Source: Phycisphaerales bacterium
Lineage (GTDB): Bacteria; Planctomycetota; Phycisphaerae; Phycisphaerales; UBA1924
Direction of reading: 5' to 3'
Length of the DNA stretch: 64,000 nucleotides
Assembly (NCBI GenBank): GCA_020850415.1
Contig: JADZER010000018.1
Coordinates: 49,944 to 113,943, forward strand
The notes below the pieces were generated by a model, which saw only the letters and a program-made list of their open reading frames with translations, was not told the origin of the DNA and ran no database searches. Shown one piece after another: positions 6,792-14,477 of this stretch. The position numbers were made by a program, and so were the translations under genes. Positions within the stretch are counted from its first letter, which is position 1. The number at the start of each line of letters is the position of its first letter.

Positions 6792-8966
6792 TCAGTCGGC
6801 CGGGGCGATCGGGCTCTCGTCGGGCGGGCCGAGCAGGACGCTGATCAGGTCGCCGCCGACGCCGGTGGCGCGGACGGGGGCCCCGTTGTCGAGCAGGACG
6901 AGGATCTCGGCGATGCGCAGGGGGCGGGGGCGCCGGCCCTCGGCGTGCTTGATCCAGACCCGCATGTGGTTCTCCTCGCGTTGGGCGGCGTAGGTGGTCA
7001 GGAGGTAGTCGCCGGAGCGGTAGCCGAAGCCCTCGGCGCCGTCCTCGTAGAGCGTCCCCTCGGCGTACCCGGTCTCGTCGGGGCTGATGAGCAGGGTGAT
7101 GGGGTCGAGGGGGCGCTGGCCGGTGTGCTGCATGATCGGGCCGATCGGGAGGATGGCGCCGGCGCGGAGGTAGAGGTGGGGGAGCTGCGGGTCGGTGCGC
7201 TCGGCGGCCTCGAAGCGCCGCCAGACCCCGCGGGGCATGGGGGCGCGGCAGGTGTTCTCGAACCCCGACGCGGCGCGGACGAGCAGGTCGCGCCCGAGCA
7301 GGAACGAGTCCTCGGCGTCGCGGAGGCGCGGGTCGGCGGGGTCGGCGAAGAACAGGGGTCGCATCGGGGGCAGGCCGGTGCGCTCGGCCTCGTGGAAGAG
7401 CGTGTAGTAGTAGGGGAGCAGCCGGTAGCGGCGCTCGAGGGCCAGGCGGCAGGCGTTCTCGCACTTGGCCCCGAACGACCAGGGCTCGTGGCGGTTGGTA
7501 TTCTTGTCCGAGTGTGCGCGGGCGAAGGGCAGGAGGCAGCCGATCCCCATCCAGCGGGCGAAGAGCTCGCTGTCGGCGTTGTCGGCGAACCCGCCGATGT
7601 CGCAGCCCGAGAACGGCTGGCCGCTGAGCCCGAGGTTGAGCATCATCGGGATCGTCCACGACAGGTGCTCCCAGGTGCTGGCGCTGTCGCCGGTCCAGCA
7701 GCAGGCGTAGCGGTGCCCGCCCAGGAAGTTGCTGCGGCTGAGGACGAAGGGGCGTCGGTCGGGGCGTTCGCGGAGCAGGCCCTCGAAGGAGGCCCGGGCC
7801 ATCAGCATGCCGTAGATGTTGTGGTAGCGGGCGTGGGTGTCGGGTCCGCCGAGCTCGGGGTCGGCGTCGTGGGTGCAGGTGACGGGCATGGTGCGTTCGA
7901 CGCCGTCGAAGACGGAGGGCTCGTTCATGTCGTTCCACACGCCGTCGGCGCCGGCGCGGACGAAGCGGGCGGTCAGGTCGCCCCACCAGCGCCGGGTGTC
8001 GGCCCTGGTGAAGTCGGGCCAGGAGGACCGGCCGGGCCAGACATCGCCCTCGAAGGGCTTGCCGTCGGGGGTGCGGATGAAGACGCCGCGTTCGAGGCCG
8101 GAGGCGTAGGTGCGGTCCTTGGGGTCCACCTTGATGCCCGGGTCGAGGATCCAGACGGTGCGGAAGCCCTTGGTCTTGAGCTGGGCGATCATCTTCTCGG
8201 GGTCGGGGAAGCGGTGCCTGTCGATGGTGAAGCTGCGCGCCCCGTCCATGTGGTCGATGTCGAGCCAGAGCGTGTCGCACGGCAGCCAGCGCTCGCGGAA
8301 CTCCTCGGCGATGCCCAGCACCTCGTGCTCGGCGCCGTAGGAGTAGCGGCACTGGTGGAAGCCCAGCGCCCACATCGGCGGCAGGGGCATGGTGCCGATC
8401 AGGGCGGCCAGCTCTTTGAGGACCTCCTGGGGCGATTCGGCCTCGAGCAGGTAGACCGCCGGGGCCTCGCCCGGGGCCTCACCCGGCCCCGCGCCCTCGA
8501 CCCAGGCCACGAGGTCGTCGTCGAGCGAGAACTCGCAGCGCCGGGTGGTGTCGAGGAGCAGGCCGAAGGCTCGTCCCTCGTCGAGCAGGCCGAGCACCCA
8601 CGGGTGCGACTGGTAGAGGGAGGGGGTCTCGAGGTCGTAGCCGAACGAGTCGGTGTTCCAGAGGTTGGTGGTGCGCCCGTTGCGCCGCAGGGGGCCGGCC
8701 ACCTCGCCGGTGGCGTAGAAGCTCGTGCCGGGCGGGCAGCGCAGACGGAGGAAATGGCGCCCGCCGGGGCCCGGGGCGAACTCGGGGGCGAACGCGATCG
8801 GGGCCTCGGCCGGGACATCCTCGAGCATGCCGATGATCGCGGCCGAGGGCGGCGGCGGGCCTGCGGCGTCGGGGGCGCGGAAGCGCAGAGTCCGCGGGCG
8901 CACCCGCACGGGTGCGGGGTCGCGGGCCCATTCCTTGGGCAAGGTGGAGTCCTTCCGGCGTGTCAT
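6792..8966 (-). CDS. glycoside hydrolase family 31 alpha-glucosidase
   Basis: 724 residues, normal for GH31. These enzymes release alpha-linked sugars from oligosaccharides or glycans with retention. An N-terminal beta domain (about 1-230) precedes the (beta/alpha)8 barrel. The nucleophile motif is GVWNDMNEPSVF, and the acid/base Asp lies in CCWTGDSASTWEHL. GFHQCRYSYG at the barrel entrance is also typical. No signal peptide is seen, so it is probably cytoplasmic. The start is uncertain: the ATG at 8966 has a weak upstream site, and an in-frame GTG at 9017 would add a Pro-rich stretch of 17 residues. The gene is divergent from the SUMF1-like gene, with about 260 bases between. Confidence 0.92.
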   Translation of the reverse strand: MTRRKDSTLPKEWARDPAPVRVRPRTLRFRAPDAAGPPPPSAAIIGMLEDVPAEAPIAFAPEFAPGPGGRHFLRLRCPPGTSFYATGEVAGPLRRNGRTTNLWNTDSFGYDLETPSLYQSHPWVLGLLDEGRAFGLLLDTTRRCEFSLDDDLVAWVEGAGPGEAPGEAPAVYLLEAESPQEVLKELAALIGTMPLPPMWALGFHQCRYSYGAEHEVLGIAEEFRERWLPCDTLWLDIDHMDGARSFTIDRHRFPDPEKMIAQLKTKGFRTVWILDPGIKVDPKDRTYASGLERGVFIRTPDGKPFEGDVWPGRSSWPDFTRADTRRWWGDLTARFVRAGADGVWNDMNEPSVFDGVERTMPVTCTHDADPELGGPDTHARYHNIYGMLMARASFEGLLRERPDRRPFVLSRSNFLGGHRYACCWTGDSASTWEHLSWTIPMMLNLGLSGQPFSGCDIGGFADNADSELFARWMGIGCLLPFARAHSDKNTNRHEPWSFGAKCENACRLALERRYRLLPYYYTLFHEAERTGLPPMRPLFFADPADPRLRDAEDSFLLGRDLLVRAASGFENTCRAPMPRGVWRRFEAAERTDPQLPHLYLRAGAILPIGPIMQHTGQRPLDPITLLISPDETGYAEGTLYEDGAEGFGYRSGDYLLTTYAAQREENHMRVWIKHAEGRRPRPLRIAEILVLLDNGAPVRATGVGGDLISVLLGPPDESPIAPAD

Positions 8967-9230
8967 CTCGTGCAAGCGGGGTCTCTCTGGCGGGGGCGGC
9001 GGGGGGGATGGTATCACACCGGAAGCTCGCGCCGCCGGGGTGTCGAGAGGTCACGCGGGGCGTGGGCCTCACCTGGCCTGACCCAGGCGGGCGCCCCGTC
9101 ACCGCGTTGTGCATCCCCCGATCCGGGGATGTGCTGCGCGCTTTGGAGCGCAGCGCACGGGATCGACGAGATACGGACATCGAGCGGCTGATTGCGGACA
9201 TCGTTGACCATATTATCAAGGAGGTTGATC

Positions 9231-10256
9231 ATGGGGCACAGGACGATGGGCAGGTCGGTCGTGAGTTTCACGGGTCTGGTGCTGGCCCTGGCCGGGGCGG
9301 CGTCGGTCGCGCTCGGCCAGGACTATGGGTTCGATTGGGTGACGGTGGGCGATCCGGGGAACCGGGACACGCTGCCGGAGGAATCGCCCTGGCGACCCAG
9401 TCAGCGCATCGGCGGCGTGGATTACGAGTACCGGATCGCGCGCAACAAGCTCACCACATATGACTACCTTGAGTTTGTTCGGGCGTACGCCCCGCACTAC
9501 GAAGGCCAGATCAACGACAGGAACTTCCTCGGCCACTGGCTGACTGCAACGCCCGATGGTTTCGGTGGTTGGAGCTTTGACACGGCCCGCGGCACCGAGG
9601 GGTTCGCGGCGTCCCTGACCTGGGAGATGGCCGCCCGCTACTGCAACTGGCTGCACAACGGCAAGGCAGACGAAAAGGCCGCGTTCGAGAACGGCGCGTA
9701 CGACACCAGCACCTTCTACTACGCCGACGGGCGCTACCAGCACCAGGCCGAGCACAACCCCGACGCGAGGTTCTGGCTCCCCACGATCGACGAGTACGCC
9801 AAGGCCGCGTACTGGGACCCGGACAAGAACGGCGGCGAGGGCGGCTACTGGCGCAACCCGGACGGTGGGGACGAGCAACTCCTTGCCGCTTTGCCAGAAG
9901 ACGGGGGCGAGACCATCGGCGATCTCTACTACGATGATGGCTACTTCTTCGGCGCCTGGGACATGAACCAGTACCCGGGCGTGCGGTCTCCCTGGGGGCT
10001 GGTGGACATTTCCGGCACTCTGCCGGACTGGTTGGAGGCATATTCCAACTCGACCACTGGATCCCGGAAACTCGGGGGATCGCTCGCACATGACATCTTC
10101 TACTCATCCACGGACCGAATCGACGTATGGGATGGCGGGAGTCCTAACAACAGCCCCTGGGGGGGGCTTCGTCTGGTCACAACCGTGCCATCACCGGGAG
10201 GAATCGTTCCCCTCTGCGCGGTGGCACTTTGCATAATGCGGAGGGAACGACGATGA
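9231..10256 (+). CDS. exported SUMF1-like protein with a C-terminal sorting tail
   Basis: 341 residues. The ATG at 9231 has a near-perfect AAGGAGG at 9218-9224, which rules out the longer in-frame start at 9192. A signal peptide ends about ASVALGQD. The body resembles the formylglycine-generating-enzyme (SUMF1) fold: LTWEMAARYCNWLHNG, FWLPTIDEYAKAAYW and SPWGLVDISGTLPDWLEAY match the usual blocks, ending with WGGLRLV. The active-site cysteines of true formylglycine enzymes are not visible, so a binding or structural role is likelier than catalysis. The C-terminus PSPGGIVPLCAVALCIMRRERR is a PEP-CTERM-like hydrophobic-plus-Arg tail. A possible start ATG of the next frame overlaps its stop (ATGA, 10253-10256). 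Confidence 0.85.
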   Translation: MGHRTMGRSVVSFTGLVLALAGAASVALGQDYGFDWVTVGDPGNRDTLPEESPWRPSQRIGGVDYEYRIARNKLTTYDYLEFVRAYAPHYEGQINDRNFLGHWLTATPDGFGGWSFDTARGTEGFAASLTWEMAARYCNWLHNGKADEKAAFENGAYDTSTFYYADGRYQHQAEHNPDARFWLPTIDEYAKAAYWDPDKNGGEGGYWRNPDGGDEQLLAALPEDGGETIGDLYYDDGYFFGAWDMNQYPGVRSPWGLVDISGTLPDWLEAYSNSTTGSRKLGGSLAHDIFYSSTDRIDVWDGGSPNNSPWGGLRLVTTVPSPGGIVPLCAVALCIMRRERR

Positions 10257-10510
10257 ACATCAAGGGGGCAAGCGGGATCGCATCGCTACTCGGAGGCGGA
10301 GTGGCACCGACCTGGGCCACCGACATCGGCTCGGAGAGTTCAGTGCATCCGTCGGCGGGTGGCCGGCTCAAGCCCTCATTGGGTGGCATGGGCAAGCCGG
10401 CCCTGCGGCTTGCCCGTGTGGTCGGGGGTGGGGGTATCGGAGGAGACGGGACCGGTCCGCACGGGCAAGGCTCCAAGCAGCCTTGCCCATGCCACCCCAG
10501 CGTGGCTTGA
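10253..10510 (+). pseudogene. possible broken gene start running into an inverted repeat
   Basis: An ATG at 10253 overlaps the stop of the SUMF1-like gene and has GGAGGGAACG upstream, as expected for the next gene of an operon. About 33 codons look gene-like (MNIKGASGIASLLGGGVAP at the start), then the frame enters the large inverted repeat at 10353-10525 and ends at 10510. The repeat-encoded part is low in complexity. I read this as a gene remnant truncated by the repeat, though a chance open frame cannot be excluded. Confidence 0.3.
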
Positions 10511-10525
10511 GCCGGCCACCCGCCG
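10353..10525. repeat. large composite inverted repeat (dispersed-repeat type)
   Basis: Three nested perfect complementary segments face each other: 10353-10374 with 10504-10525 (22 bases), 10381-10396 with 10482-10497 (16 bases) and 10409-10418 with 10460-10469 (10 bases). Each arm also folds on itself (GGCAAGCC...GGCTTGCC in the left arm; GGGCAAGGCT...AGCCTTGCCC in the right). The unit pattern GGTGGCATGGGCAAG is of the kind that recurs in planctomycete intergenic regions. It could be a REP-like or non-autonomous mobile element. No target-site duplication was identified. Confidence 0.75.
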
Positions 10526-10700
10526 CAATCCTGTCAACCCTTTTTATCGGAAGAGGGAGGACAATGTTGCAGTCAGGGCGGCCACTTCGTTGCGATGTTT
10601 CGTACCCCCACATGTGGGGGGGTCGAGAAGCGATCGTGACTCACGGCTCGGAGAGCCGTGCCACCAGGGAGCCGTGCTACCGGGGGGCGGTGCCGCCGTC
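10526..10700. repeat. intergenic stretch with CACGGCT hairpin repeats
   Basis: Between the large inverted repeat and the sigma factor gene. It contains a hairpin of CACGGCT (10642-10648) with AGCCGTG (10654-10660), followed by further GAGCCGTGCTAC copies. The short GGCTCGGAGAGCCGTGCCAC motif has the look of a repeat family found elsewhere in planctomycete genomes; that needs a genome search. No gene is seen in the stretch. The stem nearest the sigma gene could also act in termination. Confidence 0.5.
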
Positions 10701-11498
10701 TCACGCCGCGGCATGAATCTGCGCGAGGATCTGCTCGCGCAGGTCTTCGGGCAGCACGGCGACGGTGGACCGGCAGAGGTCGATGGACAGGTCGAGGCTC
10801 TTGAAGATCGCGCGGCAGCGTTCGCAGACGATGCCGTCCATCTGCGGGAACTCGGCCCCGCGGTCCAGCGCGTCCTGCTTGGCGTTGAGCAGGTCGAGGC
10901 ACACCTTGGCGTCGTAGTTCGGCGGCGGGAAGTCGCGCGTGGGGATGGTGCGGCTGAGGGCGTGGTAGAGCGCGAGACGCCCGCGGTGCAGGCGGGTCTT
11001 GACCGTCGCTTCTTTCATGTCCAGCACCGCCGCGGTCTCCGCGACGGACAGGCCCGCGATCTCCTTGAGCACGATCGGGATGCGGTAGTCGTCGGGGAGG
11101 GCGGCGATCTCGTTCTCGAGCGCGGCGATCGCCTCGTTGCGCATGGCCTCGGACAGCGGGGTGACATCGGTGCTCAGGACATCGGGCACCGGTCCGGCCG
11201 CGGGCATGTCGGTCTCGAGCGGCACGGCGTGGGCGCTCTGGCGGGCGTTGGTGCGGTGCAGCCGCTTACAGGCTCGGCTGGCGATGCGGTAGAGCCAGGT
11301 GCTGGGGCTGGACTCGCCCCGGAAGCCCGCCCAGGACTTGTACGCCCCGAGGAAGGTCTCCTGGACGACATCGGAGGCGTTCTGGGCGTCGCCGCAGAAC
11401 CGGAGGGCCAGGCTGTAGACCCGGGAGCCGTGGGCGTCGAGCATCTGCGCGATCGCCTCGGAGGCTGGGGTTCCCGGGGCTGGCTGGCCGTTGGTCAT
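10701..11498 (-). CDS. ECF-type RNA polymerase sigma factor with Cys-rich C-terminal extension
   Basis: 265 residues, longer than the usual 170-200 of ECF sigma factors. Region 2 covers about 16-85 (DVVQETFLGAYKSW at 43-56, TWLYRIASRACKR at 67-79), and region 4 about 120-182 (LPDDYRIPIVLKEIAGLS, VKTRLHRGR). After residue 190 comes an extension with Cys200, CERC at 225-228 and Cys242, which resembles the zinc-binding part of anti-sigma factors. It may therefore sense a metal or redox signal itself. No separate anti-sigma gene is adjacent. It is divergent from gmhB with 97 bases between; target promoters are unknown. Confidence 0.88.
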   Translation of the reverse strand: MTNGQPAPGTPASEAIAQMLDAHGSRVYSLALRFCGDAQNASDVVQETFLGAYKSWAGFRGESSPSTWLYRIASRACKRLHRTNARQSAHAVPLETDMPAAGPVPDVLSTDVTPLSEAMRNEAIAALENEIAALPDDYRIPIVLKEIAGLSVAETAAVLDMKEATVKTRLHRGRLALYHALSRTIPTRDFPPPNYDAKVCLDLLNAKQDALDRGAEFPQMDGIVCERCRAIFKSLDLSIDLCRSTVAVLPEDLREQILAQIHAAA

Positions 11499-11595
11499 CG
11501 GGGTGATGGTACGGCCGGCGCGGCCGCGCCGGGGGTTGCGGAGGACTTCCTCCGGAGCGTGCCCGCCCGCCGGGGGTCGGGTGTAGGCTTGGCGC

Positions 11596-12171
11596 ATGCC
11601 CAGGCCCGCGGTATTCCTCGACCGGGACGACACGCTGATCGCCAACGCCGGCTTGCCGGCGGGGGCGTTCGCGGGGGGGCGCGCGGGCGATCTGGCCGAC
11701 CCCGCGTTCGTGCGCCTGCTGCCGGGAGTGCGCGGGGCGTGCGCGGAGCTGCGCCGGGCGGGGTTCGCGCTGGTGGTGGTGTCGAACCAGGGGGTGGTGG
11801 CGCGGGGCGGGGCGACGCTGCGGCAGGTCGAGGCGACCAGCGCGCGGATGGCCGAGCTGCTCGCCGACCCCGACCACCCCGGGCGGTCGCTCCTCGAGCG
11901 CGTGTACCACTGCCCGTGGCACCCGGAGGGCACGGTCGCGCCCTTCAATGTCGAGCACCCGTGGCGCAAGCCGAGCCCCGGCATGATCCTCGCGGCGGTG
12001 GACGAGCTAGGCCTCGACCTCGCGGGCTCGTGGCTTGTCGGGGATGCCGATCGCGACCTGGAGGCGGGGCGTCGGGCGGGGCTCGACGCGGCACGGGTGC
12101 TGCGGGTCGGCCCGGGCACGGCCTTCGCCGGGCTGCCCGAGGCCGCGGCCCATATCCTCCGCTCGCTGTGA
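11596..12171 (+). CDS. gmhB: HAD-family D-glycero-D-manno-heptose 1,7-bisphosphate phosphatase
   Basis: 191 residues, the GmhB/HisB-N length. GmhB removes the C7 phosphate of heptose 1,7-bisphosphate in ADP-heptose synthesis. The HAD motif I is FLDRDDTLI (nucleophile Asp9, acid Asp11), motif II is VVVSNQG, motif III/IV is KPSPGM...WLVGDADRDLEAG. The zinc loop begins as CPWHPEG, but the second cysteine pair of typical GmhB is absent (FNVEHPWRKP instead), so zinc binding is doubtful. The gene overlaps the following heptosyltransferase gene (GTGA), which supports the heptose assignment over histidinol phosphatase. Confidence 0.8.
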   Translation: MPRPAVFLDRDDTLIANAGLPAGAFAGGRAGDLADPAFVRLLPGVRGACAELRRAGFALVVVSNQGVVARGGATLRQVEATSARMAELLADPDHPGRSLLERVYHCPWHPEGTVAPFNVEHPWRKPSPGMILAAVDELGLDLAGSWLVGDADRDLEAGRRAGLDAARVLRVGPGTAFAGLPEAAAHILRSL

Positions 12172-13346
12172 GCCCCGCCGACCCCCGTTCCCGCAAACCC
12201 GGCCGCCTGCTGGTGGTGCTGCCCTCGTGGCTGGGCGATGGCGCGATGGCGACGCCGGCGCTGCGTCGGCTGCGGGATGCGCTGCCGGGCTCGTACATCG
12301 CGGGCCTCGCGCGCTCGGGCGTGGCCGAGTTGCTCGCGGGCACGGTGCTGCTGGATGAGATCCTGATCGAGCGGGCGTCGGGGGTGATGGGCCCCAAGCG
12401 TGCGGCGGCGAAGGTCCGGCCGCTGCGGTTCGAGGCGGCGCTCTTGCTGACCAACTCGTTCTCGACGGCGCTGGTGGCGCGGATCGCGGGGATCCCGCGC
12501 CGGGTGGGCTACGACCGCGACGGGCGGGGGATGCTGCTGACCGAGCGGCTGAGCGCGCCGGAGTGGCCGGGGAGCACCGCCCGCAAGCGACGCTGGGCGC
12601 CGGTGTCGGCGGTGGCGTACTACGACGCCGCGGCAAGGGCGCTGCTGGGCGACCCGGCCCCGCCGTTCGAGGACCTGGAGGACCCGATGGCGGTGCTCGC
12701 GCCGGGGGCGGTGCTGGAGCTGCCACTGAGCGAGGCTGACAGGGCGGCGGGGGCGGCGGTGCTGGCGTCGGCGGGGGTCGGGGCGCGGGAGCCGATCGCG
12801 GTGCTGAACCCGGGGGCGAACAACCCCGCCAAGCGCTGGCCCCCGGAGCGGTTCGGGGCGGTGGCCGCGCACCTGGGCGCGGCCCACGGGCTGCGGGTGC
12901 TGATCAACACCGGGCCCGGGGAGGAGGAGGTATGTCGCGCGGTCGTGGCGGCGTGCCCGGGGGCGGTGGCGCTGGCTCCGCACGGGCAGACCCTCGCCGG
13001 GCTGCGGGCGATCCTGGCCCGGGCGCGGCTGCTGGTGACCAACGACACCGGGCCCCGCCATCTGGCGGGGGCGTTCGGCACACCCACCGTCGCCCTCTTC
13101 GGGCCCACCGACCCCCGCTGGACGACGCTGCCGGAGCGGGCGCCGGGGGCCGACCCGCCCCGCGAGATCCGGCTGGCGGCGGGCTGGCTGGGGGAGGCCC
13201 CGCTGCCCCCCGACCAGATCGCGGACGAGCACCCCGACCGCTGCCGCATCGACCGGGTGAGGGTGGGGGAGGTGCTCGGCGCGGTCGATCGGCTGCTGGG
13301 GGCGTCGTCCGGTTCGCGCGAACCGGGGGTGCGGATCGGCCGATAG
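12168..13346 (+). CDS. glycosyltransferase family 9 (heptosyltransferase-like)
   Basis: 392 residues. GT9 enzymes such as WaaF transfer ADP-heptose to lipopolysaccharide inner core at the cytoplasmic face of the membrane. The N-terminal GRLLVVLPSWLGDGAMATPALRRL contains the conserved 'LGD' turn. The C-terminal donor-binding domain shows NPGANNPAKRWP and NDTGPRHLAGAFGTPTVALFGPTDP. The start is GTG at 12168, overlapping the gmhB stop, which implies translational coupling. Together with GmhB here and HldE at 26764 it suggests heptose in the surface glycan. Confidence 0.88.
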   Translation: MSPADPRSRKPGRLLVVLPSWLGDGAMATPALRRLRDALPGSYIAGLARSGVAELLAGTVLLDEILIERASGVMGPKRAAAKVRPLRFEAALLLTNSFSTALVARIAGIPRRVGYDRDGRGMLLTERLSAPEWPGSTARKRRWAPVSAVAYYDAAARALLGDPAPPFEDLEDPMAVLAPGAVLELPLSEADRAAGAAVLASAGVGAREPIAVLNPGANNPAKRWPPERFGAVAAHLGAAHGLRVLINTGPGEEEVCRAVVAACPGAVALAPHGQTLAGLRAILARARLLVTNDTGPRHLAGAFGTPTVALFGPTDPRWTTLPERAPGADPPREIRLAAGWLGEAPLPPDQIADEHPDRCRIDRVRVGEVLGAVDRLLGASSGSREPGVRIGR

Positions 13347-13435
13347 ACCCTTGGCCGTCGAGCCTTGACGGGGCGGGCGTCGGCCCTACCATGAGGGGCT
13401 CGGCCCGGCCGGCCGGGCGACAACCAGACCCGTTC

Positions 13436-13510
13436 GGGGGCGTAGCTCAGTTTTGGTAGAGCGCTTCCATGGCATGGAAGAGGTCGAGAGTTCGAGTCTC
13501 TTCGCCTCCA
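13436..13510 (+). tRNA. tRNA-Ala (anticodon GGC)
   Basis: A 75-base cloverleaf: acceptor GGGGGCG pairs with CGCCTCC and includes the G3-U70 wobble that identifies alanine tRNAs. D arm GCTC...GAGC, anticodon arm CTTCC-ATGGCAT-GGAAG with anticodon GGC, T arm GAGAG-TTCGAGT-CTCTT. The discriminator is A, and the 3' CCA is not encoded. A strong terminator follows within 10 bases. Confidence 0.96.
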
Positions 13511-13520
13511 CTGAACACAC

Positions 13521-13558
13521 ACGCCGCAGGCGGCTCCGCCTGCGGCGTGCGTCTTTTT
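13521..13558 (+). terminator. Rho-independent terminator of tRNA-Ala
   Basis: A perfect 13-base-pair GC-rich stem (13521-13533 with 13536-13548) followed by CGTCTTTTT. It sits directly after the tRNA. The loop of two bases means the top base pairs probably open. Confidence 0.9.
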
Positions 13559-13721
13559 GGATGGCGCGTTCCGCCTAACAGACGACGACCGTGACCCGGG
13601 CCCGCCGATAAGTTTCTCGTTTGGCTGGGCAAACGCGTTTCCTGCTGCACCTTGACCGAGAAGCGCCGGGGCTCCGCGTGGGGGTCGGTGTCGCCTGGGA
13701 TGGGTGCAGAGGGAGTCGCAC

Positions 13722-14474
13722 ATGCGGGATCAGACTCGGTGGGTCGCCGTGGCGTTGGGGCTGGGCGTGTCGTCGAGCGCGTGGGCGCAGGCGCTGAACT
13801 TCACCGTCGAGTTCGACGGGATGATCAACGGCGAGCCGCTGCTCGCGACGGGCTCGGGCTCGATGGACCGGCGGGGGCAGGGCAACAACTTCGGGGAGAT
13901 CGACTTCGAGGATCTGCCCGGCGGGTTCGACCCCTTCGCGGTGGACACGCTACTGACGAACATCTGCCCCAACGGATTCCGGGCGGAGGGCGGCTCGGAC
14001 AATCTCTGGGACCTCGCGGGCGGGAGCTACGGGATCGAGCGGACCTTCCAGTGGATCGGGCTGCCCGGGAGCACGATCTCGGCGACGGCGCTGGTGGAGT
14101 TCGACGAGGAGCTCCAGACGGTGCACTCCTCGATGCACCTGACGGGGAACTACGACGGGCCGACCGACCTGTTGGGGATCGAGAGCTACTCGGTGCTCTG
14201 GCTGCCCAGCTCGGCCGAGGGGGAGATGTTCGAGGCGGGCACCGCGGTGGTGCGCCGGGCCAACGGCGAGCAGCTGCTGGTGCAGTTCGCGACGCGGTAC
14301 TTCGGGATGGACCACGGCTTGTCGGCGCCGCAGTTCGGCGTGGCGGAGTTCGACGCGACCTTCGACGGGCGCACGCTGACGATGGGGTGGGACGGCTACT
14401 TCGAGGTCGTGCCCGCGCCCGCGTCGCTCACGGTGCTGCTGGCGGCGGGGCTCCTCGGGCGGCGCCGGCGCTAG
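13722..14474 (+). CDS. exported PEP-CTERM protein, unknown function
   Basis: 250 residues. The ATG at 13722 has AGGGAG upstream; an in-frame GTG at 13704 is less likely. A signal peptide (VAVALGLGVSSSAWAQ) is followed by a beta-rich body starting LNFTVEFDG. The C-terminus VPAPASLTVLLAAGLLGRRRR is a classic planctomycete PEP-CTERM tail: Pro motif, membrane stretch and Arg run, recognised for sorting to the outer surface or exopolysaccharide. It is monocistronic. The body has no catalytic motif that I recognise. Confidence 0.85.
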   Translation: MRDQTRWVAVALGLGVSSSAWAQALNFTVEFDGMINGEPLLATGSGSMDRRGQGNNFGEIDFEDLPGGFDPFAVDTLLTNICPNGFRAEGGSDNLWDLAGGSYGIERTFQWIGLPGSTISATALVEFDEELQTVHSSMHLTGNYDGPTDLLGIESYSVLWLPSSAEGEMFEAGTAVVRRANGEQLLVQFATRYFGMDHGLSAPQFGVAEFDATFDGRTLTMGWDGYFEVVPAPASLTVLLAAGLLGRRRR

Positions 14475-14477
14475 CGC

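Noticed and set aside
9231..10256. Active formylglycine-generating enzyme
   Set aside because: The expected active-site cysteines are not visible and no sulfatase gene is near; only the fold is supported.
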